A stretch of 11,289 nucleotides of DNA from Candidatus Nitrosopumilus sp. (GTDB taxonomy: Archaea; Thermoproteota; Nitrososphaeria; Nitrososphaerales; Nitrosopumilaceae), in NCBI GenBank assembly GCA_018674605.1, contig JABGZU010000026.1, positions 1 through 11,289 on the forward strand. Direction: 5' to 3'. Position numbers and translations under genes: made by a program. This document shows, piece by piece, positions 5,637 through 11,289 of the stretch (within the stretch, counting starts at the first letter, position 1; the number at the start of each line of letters is the position of its first letter). Below the pieces are notes generated by a model. It was not told the origin of the DNA. It was given only the letters and a program-made list of their open reading frames with translations, and did no database searches.

Positions 5637-6794
5637 ATGTGGTCCGAAAAATATCGACCTCAGATTATTTCTGATATGGTTGGTAATGAAGAACCGCGTA
5701 CAGCAATTATGACATGGTTTGCAAAGTGGAAAAAAGGAACAAAACCTCTCTTGATATTGGGACCTCCTGGAATTGGTAAAACTACTGTTGCTTATCTTTT
5801 AGCAAAACAATTTGATTATGATATGATTGGTCTTAATGCCAGTGATGTTCGAAGTAAATCTCGTCTTAATGAGATTCTTACACCTGTTTTGAGTAATGTT
5901 AGTGTTTTAGGAACTCCTATGATTTTCATTGATGAAGTTGATGGTATTCATGGTCGTGGCGATTATGGAGGTGCAGCAGCACTTGTTAGTATTTTAAAAA
6001 AACCAAATGTGCCAATTTTACTTGCTGCAAATTATGATGATTCAGATAAAATGAAAAGTATTAAAAAAGCAGTTACAACAATATCTTTTAAAAAAATTTC
6101 ACCTCGTCTTTTACGTGTTTATTTAGAAAATATTTTAAAAAAAGAAAATGCTACATTAAGTCCTGGTTCTTTAATCAAAGTTATTGATAAATCTCAAGGT
6201 GATATTCGTTCAATGATTAATCTAACTCAATCTTTGATAACTGGTTTTAATCCTCAAACTGAAACATCTTTTGAAAAAATTAACATTGAAGATGGAATCA
6301 ATGCATTTTTCAAAGCAAATTCAATTGAAGAAGCTAGAAGTGTTTTGTATTCAATACAAATTGATCCTAGAGAAAAAATCAATGCATTTTATTCTAGTAT
6401 TGTAACTAGTGATTTAGATAGTATAACTCTTGCAAAATATTTGGAAATTATTTCAAATGCTGATATGCTTTTTGGAAAAATTATGAAAACTCAAAATTGG
6501 AGATTGTTACGTTATCTTAATGATATTCTAATTAAATTATATCAAAAAGATGATCGAATTAGATATTCTAAATATAACTTATCTTGGCCTTTGCTCAATA
6601 GAATTCGTTGGGACGGTGCAAAAATAAAATCATTTTCACATGTAATGGCAAAAAAATTACATTTGTCTTCTAGTTCATTTGTGGCATTATGTTTGCCCTA
6701 TGTTTTATTTTGTATTAAAAATAAAACTTTGGAATTGGAATTGGAAGAAACTTTTGGTGATATTATTGATAAGGAGATTCAACTATTATCATGA
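5637..6794 (+). CDS. rfcL: Replication factor C large subunit (clamp loader)
   Basis: RfcL and the RFC small subunit (not in this window) form the AAA+ complex that opens the PCNA ring and loads it on primer-template DNA. With the ATG at 5637 the protein is 385 aa and begins MWSEKYRP, matching the W-x-EKYRP opening of the family. The first candidate start, GTG 5625, overlaps the previous stop and would add four residues. Walker A is GPPGIGKTT (42-50), Walker B is IDEVDG (98-103), the sensor-1 Asn is in LAAN (132) and the sensor-2 Arg in GDIRSM (191). The small-subunit SRC arginine finger is absent, as expected for the large subunit. A helical collar domain follows. The C-terminus ends EIQLLS with no clear PCNA-interacting Q-x-x-L-x-x-F-F box, which many archaeal RfcL proteins have. 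It is coupled to genes on both sides by short overlaps. Confidence 0.95.
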   Translation: MWSEKYRPQIISDMVGNEEPRTAIMTWFAKWKKGTKPLLILGPPGIGKTTVAYLLAKQFDYDMIGLNASDVRSKSRLNEILTPVLSNVSVLGTPMIFIDEVDGIHGRGDYGGAAALVSILKKPNVPILLAANYDDSDKMKSIKKAVTTISFKKISPRLLRVYLENILKKENATLSPGSLIKVIDKSQGDIRSMINLTQSLITGFNPQTETSFEKINIEDGINAFFKANSIEEARSVLYSIQIDPREKINAFYSSIVTSDLDSITLAKYLEIISNADMLFGKIMKTQNWRLLRYLNDILIKLYQKDDRIRYSKYNLSWPLLNRIRWDGAKIKSFSHVMAKKLHLSSSSFVALCLPYVLFCIKNKTLELELEETFGDIIDKEIQLLS

Positions 6795-7114
6795 GTTGGA
6801 TAAAAATTCCAATGAAATTTCCGGGAACTTGTATTATTTGTAATGATAAAATTGAAATAAATGAAATTGGACTCTGGTCTAAAGGACTTGGTGTTAAACA
6901 CGAAAAATGTGCCCAAACCAATGAATTACAATGTATTGTATGTGGCTCTCCATCTGGATGTTTACAATGTGAATTTCAGGATATTTGTGATATTCAAAAT
7001 GTGTCTCAATTATGTATATGTAAGAAATGTAGTGATGAAAAAGATGCTTTTCAATCTTATCAAAAATCATCTAACAAAAATTATCCTATTTTAAATTCAT
7101 CCAAAACATCATAA
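6791..7114 (+). CDS. Cys-rich zinc-finger protein coupled to rfcL
   Basis: This 107-aa protein is unrecognised as a named gene. It begins inside the rfcL stop (ATGA overlap), which implies translational coupling. The N-terminal part has C14-x2-C17, then H37-x2-C40, within GTCIICNDKIE...GLWSKGLGVKHEKC. This resembles small treble-clef or ribbon zinc fingers whose second half is W-x-K-G-x-G-x-x-H-x-x-C. A second Cys block follows: C48-x2-C51, C57-x2-C60, C66, and C75-x-C77-x2-C80. That gives enough ligands for two and possibly three metal sites. The tail (81-107) is polar and probably disordered. It has no basic DNA-binding helix that I can identify. DNA or protein contact near the clamp loader is an inference from position only. 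Confidence 0.85.
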   Translation: MSWIKIPMKFPGTCIICNDKIEINEIGLWSKGLGVKHEKCAQTNELQCIVCGSPSGCLQCEFQDICDIQNVSQLCICKKCSDEKDAFQSYQKSSNKNYPILNSSKTS

Positions 7115-7160
7115 TCTCTAATATTCATAATTATTCCAAATTACAGGTATTTCAAACTAG

Positions 7161-7170
7161 ATTAATATAT
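7161..7170 (+). promoter_or_regulatory. TATA-like box of the carboxylase operon
   Basis: The stretch attaatatat lies about 30 bp ahead of the pccB ATG. It predicts a start of transcription near 7190-7195 and a leader of only a few bases. It is the only strong promoter candidate in the 83-bp gap and should drive all three carboxylase genes. Confidence 0.6.
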
Positions 7171-7197
7171 GAAAACTTACTGCTTCAAATCACTATC

Positions 7198-8745
7198 ATG
7201 CATTCTGAAAAGATTGATGAATATATTAAAAATAATGCTGCTGCGTTACAAGGCGGTGGGCAAGATCGTATAAAGGCTCAACATGATAAAGGTAAATTAA
7301 CTGCTCGTGAAAGAGTTGATCTTTTACTTGATGAAGGAACTTTTGTTGAAATTGATCCATTAGTAACTCATCATTATCATGAATATGATATGCAAAAAAA
7401 GAAATTTTTCACTGATGGTGTAATTGGTGGATATGGAAATGTATCTGGACGACAAATCTTTGTTTTTGCATATGATTTCACTGTATTAGGTGGAACATTA
7501 AGTCAGATGGGGGCTAAAAAAATTAGTAAATTAATGGATCATGCTTTAAACACTGGATGTCCGATTATTGGAATTATGGATTCTGGTGGTGCTAGAATCC
7601 AAGAAGGAATTATGAGTCTTGATGGATTTGCAGATATCTTTTATCACAATCAATTAGCTTCTGGAGTTATTCCACAAATCACTGCAAGTGTTGGTCCTTC
7701 TGCTGGAGGTTCAGTATATTCTCCTGCAATGACTGATTTTGTTATTATGGTTGAAAAAATTGGAAGTATGTTTGTTACTGGACCTGATGTTGTTAAAACT
7801 GTATTAGGTGAAGAAATTTCATTTGACGAACTTGGTGGCGCTATGACGCATGGTTCAAAAAGTGGTGTTGCACATTTTGTTGCTGAAAATGAATATGATT
7901 GTATGGACTATATCAAAAAATTAATTTCCTTTTTACCTCAAAATAATACTGAACAACCACCTAAACTTACCACTGATGATGATCCAAATAGATTAGATCA
8001 TAATTTAATTAACATTATTCCTCAAAATCCTCTACAACCTTATGATATGAAAGAAATTATCAATTCCATTGTTGATGATCATGAATTTTTTGAAGTTCAT
8101 GAATTATTTGCACCAAATATCGTAATTGGATATGGTAGATTAAATGGCAATGTTGTTGGAATTGTTGCTAATCAACCGATGCATCTTGCTGGTGCGTTAG
8201 ATATTGATTCATCAAATAAAGCATCCCGTTTCATTAGATTCTGTGATGCATTTAACATTCCAATAATTACTTTGGTAGATACGCCTGGTTACATGCCAGG
8301 TTCTAATCAAGAGCATAATGGAATCATTAGACATGGAAGTAAATTGCTCTATGCATATTGTGAAGCAACTGTGCCACGAATAACATTAGTTATTGGTAAA
8401 GCATATGGCGGTGCATACATTGCAATGGGGAGTAAAAATCTTAGAACTGATGTTAATTATGCATGGCCAACTGCTAGATGTGCTGTATTAGGTGGAGAGG
8501 CAGCTGTAAAAATTATGAATAGAAAAGATCTTACTGCTTCTGATAATCCTGATTCTCTTAAAAAAGAATTGATTGATGAGTTTGCACAAAAATTTGAAAA
8601 TCCTTACGTTGCTGCATCTCATGGAACTGTTGATAATGTAATTGATCCTGCTGAAACAAGACCTATGTTGATTAAAGCACTTGAAATGTTAGCAAACAAA
8701 AGAGCTACACAATTACCTCGAAAACATGGGAATATCAATTTGTGA
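7198..8745 (+). CDS. pccB: Acetyl/propionyl-CoA carboxylase, carboxyltransferase subunit
   Basis: This 515-aa subunit transfers the carboxyl group from carboxybiotin to acetyl-CoA or propionyl-CoA, giving malonyl-CoA or methylmalonyl-CoA. In thaumarchaea these are the two CO2-fixing carboxylations of the 3-hydroxypropionate/4-hydroxybutyrate cycle. Both crotonase-like halves are present. The N half has the oxyanion-hole segment SGGARIQEG (129-137) and GPSAGGSVYSPAMTDF. The C half has DTPGYMPG and KAYGGAYIAMGSK. The length matches PccB. At the position known in Streptomyces carboxylases to set acyl-CoA preference (Asp in PccB, Ile in AccB), this protein has Ile408, which favours acceptance of acetyl-CoA as well as propionyl-CoA. 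The ATG at 7198 follows a TATA box at leaderless spacing. It is the first of three operon genes, and its TGA stop overlaps a possible GTG start of accC. Confidence 0.96.
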   Translation: MHSEKIDEYIKNNAAALQGGGQDRIKAQHDKGKLTARERVDLLLDEGTFVEIDPLVTHHYHEYDMQKKKFFTDGVIGGYGNVSGRQIFVFAYDFTVLGGTLSQMGAKKISKLMDHALNTGCPIIGIMDSGGARIQEGIMSLDGFADIFYHNQLASGVIPQITASVGPSAGGSVYSPAMTDFVIMVEKIGSMFVTGPDVVKTVLGEEISFDELGGAMTHGSKSGVAHFVAENEYDCMDYIKKLISFLPQNNTEQPPKLTTDDDPNRLDHNLINIIPQNPLQPYDMKEIINSIVDDHEFFEVHELFAPNIVIGYGRLNGNVVGIVANQPMHLAGALDIDSSNKASRFIRFCDAFNIPIITLVDTPGYMPGSNQEHNGIIRHGSKLLYAYCEATVPRITLVIGKAYGGAYIAMGSKNLRTDVNYAWPTARCAVLGGEAAVKIMNRKDLTASDNPDSLKKELIDEFAQKFENPYVAASHGTVDNVIDPAETRPMLIKALEMLANKRATQLPRKHGNINL

Positions 8746-8750
8746 TTAAA

Positions 8751-10238
8751 ATGATTGAGAAAGTACTTATCGCTAACAGAGGAGAAATTGCTTTACGTGT
8801 AATTCGAACTTGTAAAGCACTTGGAATAAAGACCGTTGCTGTATATTCTGATGAAGATCGTAATTCAATGCATGTTAAACAAGCATCTGAAGCATATCAT
8901 ATTGGTGAAGCAGCTCCTTCAAAATCATATCTTAATCAAGAAAAAATTCTAGATGTAATGTTATCCTCAGGTACTGATGCTGTTCATCCTGGCTATGGTT
9001 TTCTTTCTGAAAATGATGATTTTGCACGACTTTGTGAAAAAAATAAAATTACTTTCATTGGCCCTTCTGCAGATTCAATGAATCTATGTGGTGATAAAAT
9101 GAAATGTAAAGCTGCAATGCTTAAAGCTGAAGTTCCTACTGTACCTGGAAGTCCTGGTTTAGTAAAAGATGCAGATGATGCAGAAAAAATTGCTAATGAT
9201 ATTGGTTACCCTGTAATGCTAAAATCTGTTTATGGTGGAGGGGGTCGAGGAATTAGAATTGTAACTAATGATAAAGAATTACGTGATGGTTATGAATCTG
9301 TAACTGGAGAATCAATTGCAGCAGTAGGAAAATCTGCAATACTTGTCGAAAAATATTTAGAAAAAACACGACACATTGAATATCAGTTTGCTAGAGATTC
9401 ACAAGGTAATGCTGTTCATATCTTTGAAAGAGAATGTTCTATTCAAAGACGTAATCAAAAATTAATTGAACAAACTCCTTCTCCAATTGTCGATGAAGAA
9501 ACAAGAGCACGTATTGGTGAACTAGTTTGTAATGCTGCACATGCAGTTGATTATACTAATCTTGGTACTGCAGAATTTTTGCGAGCCGATAGTGGTGAGT
9601 TTTATTTTATTGAAATTAATGCTAGATTACAAGTAGAACATCCTATTACAGAATTTGTATCTGGATTAGATTTAGTAAAATTACAATTAGATATTGCAAA
9701 TGGGGAACCAATACCTTTCAAACAAAATGATCTAAAAATGAATGGTTATGCGATTGAATGTAGGATTAATGCTGAAGATACATTCTTGGACTTTGCTCCT
9801 TCCACCGGACCTGTTCCTGATGTAACTATTCCTGCAGGACCTAGTGTTCGATGTGATACTTATCTTTACCCTGGATGCTCAGTTTCTCCATTTTATGATT
9901 CATTAATGGCAAAACTTGTAACCTGGGGTCAAACATTTGAAGAATCAAGAACTAGAATGCTTTCTGCATTAAATGATTTTTACATTCAAGGAGTTGAAAC
10001 ATCTATTCCTTTGTATAAAACAATTTTAAATTCTGATGAATACAAAAATGGTAATCTTACTACTGATTTTCTTAAACGTTATGGTATGATTGATAAATTG
10101 ACTGAAGATCTTAAGAAAGAAAAAGAAAATAAAAGTGAAGCAGCTTTGGCAGCAGCAATAATTCATTCTGAATACTTTAAGAGTCGTATACAAAACACTA
10201 CTAATCATAATTCTAATTGGAAAAATAAACTGGATTGA
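8751..10238 (+). CDS. accC: Acetyl/propionyl-CoA carboxylase, biotin carboxylase subunit
   Basis: This is an ATP-grasp enzyme that carboxylates the biotin of the carrier subunit using ATP and bicarbonate. With the ATG at 8751 it is 495 aa and begins MIEKVLIANRGEIA, the standard family start. GTG 8742 overlaps the pccB stop and would add three residues. The glycine-rich ATP lid is YGGGGRG (161-167). The metal and catalytic set E-x-N-x-R is E288, N290 and R292, the same numbers as in E. coli AccC, in FIEINARLQVEHP. The QRR-x-QK element has Asn235 where E. coli has His, as I recall for propionyl-CoA carboxylase alpha chains. A charged C-terminal extension of about 45-50 aa beyond the E. coli length ends the protein. 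There is no fused biotin domain; the carrier is the next gene, 4 bp downstream. Confidence 0.96.
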   Translation: MIEKVLIANRGEIALRVIRTCKALGIKTVAVYSDEDRNSMHVKQASEAYHIGEAAPSKSYLNQEKILDVMLSSGTDAVHPGYGFLSENDDFARLCEKNKITFIGPSADSMNLCGDKMKCKAAMLKAEVPTVPGSPGLVKDADDAEKIANDIGYPVMLKSVYGGGGRGIRIVTNDKELRDGYESVTGESIAAVGKSAILVEKYLEKTRHIEYQFARDSQGNAVHIFERECSIQRRNQKLIEQTPSPIVDEETRARIGELVCNAAHAVDYTNLGTAEFLRADSGEFYFIEINARLQVEHPITEFVSGLDLVKLQLDIANGEPIPFKQNDLKMNGYAIECRINAEDTFLDFAPSTGPVPDVTIPAGPSVRCDTYLYPGCSVSPFYDSLMAKLVTWGQTFEESRTRMLSALNDFYIQGVETSIPLYKTILNSDEYKNGNLTTDFLKRYGMIDKLTEDLKKEKENKSEAALAAAIIHSEYFKSRIQNTTNHNSNWKNKLD

Positions 10239-10242
10239 TGAT

Positions 10243-10758
10243 ATGACAAGTTACAAAATACAAGATATTGAAAAATCATTTGATGGAAAGATTGTAAAAA
10301 ATCTTGGAAATAATGATTATGTAATTAAAATTAATGATGACGAACATAAATTAAAAATTATTACAATGAGTTCAAATGGAATTGAATTTATTTTAAATCA
10401 ACAGTATCACAAAGTAAAATATCTTGAACGATCTACCAATGAAATGAATCTTGTAATTGATAATGTTCCAATGACAATTAATTTACATACTCATTTTGAT
10501 GAAATTGTTTACAAAAATTCTGGCGGTGGTGGATCCGGTTCTGCACAAATAGCATTAAAAAGTCAAATTCCTGGAAAAGTGGTTTCAATTTCTGTTGAAG
10601 ATGGAGATTCTGTACAGAAAGGTGATGTTGTCTGTACTTTGGAATCTATGAAAATGCAAGTTGCAATTAAAGCACATAAAGATGGAGTTGTACGAAATAT
10701 CAAAGCTAAAGAATCTACATCTGTTGCTAAAGGCGACGTTATTGCAGATATAGAATAA
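10243..10758 (+). CDS. accB: Biotin carboxyl carrier protein of acyl-CoA carboxylase
   Basis: This 171-aa carrier shuttles carboxybiotin between the biotin carboxylase and the carboxyltransferase. Residues about 1-92 form a beta-rich domain with alternating hydrophobic strands. By analogy with the BT domain of propionyl-CoA carboxylase it may dock the carrier to its partners (inference). A glycine-rich linker GGGGSGS (94-100) follows. The biotinyl/lipoyl domain runs from about 101 to the end, with Lys137 in ESMKMQ as the biotin attachment site; the usual Ala of AMKM is Ser here. It starts 4 bp after accC (TGATGATATG), which fits reinitiation and a defined stoichiometry with its partner. The protein needs a biotin ligase, which is not in this window. 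The stop codon TAA opens the A8 run that serves as the T8 tract of the opposing peroxiredoxin gene. Confidence 0.95.
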   Translation: MTSYKIQDIEKSFDGKIVKNLGNNDYVIKINDDEHKLKIITMSSNGIEFILNQQYHKVKYLERSTNEMNLVIDNVPMTINLHTHFDEIVYKNSGGGGSGSAQIALKSQIPGKVVSISVEDGDSVQKGDVVCTLESMKMQVAIKAHKDGVVRNIKAKESTSVAKGDVIADIE

Positions 10759-10786
10759 AAAAAATTATTTATTTTAAAAATTTTTT
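10757..10786. terminator. Overlapping terminator tracts, carboxylase operon and peroxiredoxin
   Basis: The plus strand has A8 at 10757-10764, which is a T8 tract for the minus-strand peroxiredoxin transcript and overlaps the BCCP stop codon. The plus-strand T6 at 10781-10786 would end the carboxylase transcript, and it lies inside the last codons of the peroxiredoxin gene. The two mRNAs probably overlap at their 3' ends. Confidence 0.5.
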
Positions 10787-11233
10787 AATTTCGTCATAAT
10801 TTGGTTCTTTTAATGGATCTTCTGATATCCATTTGTAACCAATTTTCCCATCTTCCATAATTATGAATACTGAACGTTTTGCGGCATTGTAATCTTTTAT
10901 GTGAAGTAAGTCTTTAAGCAAAATATCATATTCTTTGATTGTCTTACTTGTATAATCTCCTAATAATGGGAAATTGAAGTTATGTTTTTCTGAAAATGCT
11001 TTATTAGCAAATGGTCCATCATTACTTATTGCAATTATTTGTGCACCCGTATCTGATATTTCTTGCCATGAGTCTCTAAATGTACATAATTCAACTTCAC
11101 ATACTGGTGAACTGGCTGCAACAATGAATGATAGGACTATTTTCTTACCCTTAAATTCCTCTAAATTTCTTAATTTCAATTCTGTATCTGGAAGTTCAAA
11201 ATTTGGAGCAAGATCGCCTACATTTAATGTCAT
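10769..11233 (-). CDS. bcp: Peroxiredoxin, PrxQ/Bcp type with CX4C
   Basis: This 154-aa thiol peroxidase of the thioredoxin fold probably reduces H2O2 or organic peroxides in the cytosol. The usual N-terminal G-D-x-AP-x-F-x-LPD element is at 6-16. The peroxidatic Cys is Cys45 in SSPVC, and a second Cys, Cys50 in VELC, has the CX4C spacing of PrxQ/Bcp proteins that form an internal disulfide. The catalytic Arg is Arg120 in AKRSVFII. The proline of the P-x-x-x-(T/S)-x-x-C motif is Val38 here, while Ser42 keeps the hydroxyl position; this is unusual for the family. Length is normal. The start is ATG 11233, with TAATTAATAGG (11253-11263, minus strand) about 25 bp upstream, suggesting a leaderless mRNA. 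It converges on the carboxylase operon, with 10 bp between stops. The reductant partner is unknown. Confidence 0.9.
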   Translation of the reverse strand: MTLNVGDLAPNFELPDTELKLRNLEEFKGKKIVLSFIVAASSPVCEVELCTFRDSWQEISDTGAQIIAISNDGPFANKAFSEKHNFNFPLLGDYTSKTIKEYDILLKDLLHIKDYNAAKRSVFIIMEDGKIGYKWISEDPLKEPNYDEIKKFLK

Positions 11234-11252
11234 GATCGGACTTTTTCATTAT

Positions 11253-11263
11253 CCTATTAATTA
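11253..11263 (-). promoter_or_regulatory. TATA-like box for the peroxiredoxin gene
   Basis: The minus strand reads TAATTAATAGG about 20-30 bp ahead of the ATG at 11233, which places transcription start close to the start codon. This rests on position and composition only. Confidence 0.45.
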
Positions 11264-11289
11264 CTTTACAAAGATTATTTTTCAAAAAA

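Noticed and set aside
6861..7094. 77-aa plus-strand frame within the Cys-rich gene
   Set aside because: It is a shifted reading of the zinc-protein gene, which has the convincing CxxC pattern and the coupled start.
10026..10208. 60-aa minus-strand frame
   Set aside because: It is antisense to the accC C-terminal extension, and its Phe/Ile-rich composition reflects A-rich Lys codons on the other strand.
1..11289. Mobile element, CRISPR array, toxin-antitoxin or defence system
   Set aside because: No transposase, integrase, regularly spaced repeats, terminal inverted repeats or known defence domains were seen. The genes look like core metabolism and replication.

Overview
The window is AT-rich chromosomal DNA of an archaeon, most likely a marine ammonia-oxidising thaumarchaeon (Nitrososphaerota, Nitrosopumilus-like). 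The main grounds are a three-gene acyl-CoA carboxylase operon (carboxyltransferase, biotin carboxylase, separate biotin carrier) of the kind used by the thaumarchaeal 3-hydroxypropionate/4-hydroxybutyrate CO2-fixation cycle, a eukaryote-type clamp-loader large subunit, archaeal tRNAs, and A/T-rich TATA-like boxes about 25 bp before many start codons, which implies short or absent leaders. The genus is inferred from memory of family sequences, not from a search.

Layout. 1-281 is AT-rich and holds no convincing gene. A tRNA-Lys(UUU) lies on the minus strand (282-355) and a tRNA-Asp(GUC) with an encoded CCA on the plus strand (452-529). Then come two plus-strand genes 14 bp apart: an acidic, Ala/Glu-rich protein with a predicted coiled coil (646-1365) and a divergent glutamyl-tRNA reductase homologue (1380-2456). 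The minus strand follows, with a 55-aa DUF1059-type protein (2464-2631) that was found by reading the sequence directly, a ferredoxin-NADP reductase-like flavoprotein (2705-3547) and an inositol monophosphatase-family phosphatase (3627-4424).

A 76-bp divergent promoter region (4425-4500) leads into a tightly packed plus-strand operon: an unrecognised 375-aa protein, the RFC large subunit (rfcL) and a Cys-rich zinc-binding protein. Both junctions allow 4-bp start/stop overlaps. Next is the carboxylase operon (7198-10758), pccB-accC-BCCP, again with an overlap or a 4-bp gap between genes. A minus-strand PrxQ/Bcp-like peroxiredoxin (10769-11233) converges on it.

How the genes work together: the three carboxylase genes should form one biotin-dependent acetyl/propionyl-CoA carboxylase that supplies malonyl-CoA and methylmalonyl-CoA for carbon fixation. 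The rfcL operon suggests two uncharacterised partners of replication clamp loading. The flavoprotein and the peroxiredoxin fit redox supply and peroxide removal. The most notable oddity is the glutamyl-tRNA reductase homologue, in which the catalytic Cys, the active-site His and the GE-x-Q motif all appear substituted, so it may be a repurposed paralogue. I see no mobile element, CRISPR array, integrase or defence island. This looks like core chromosome.
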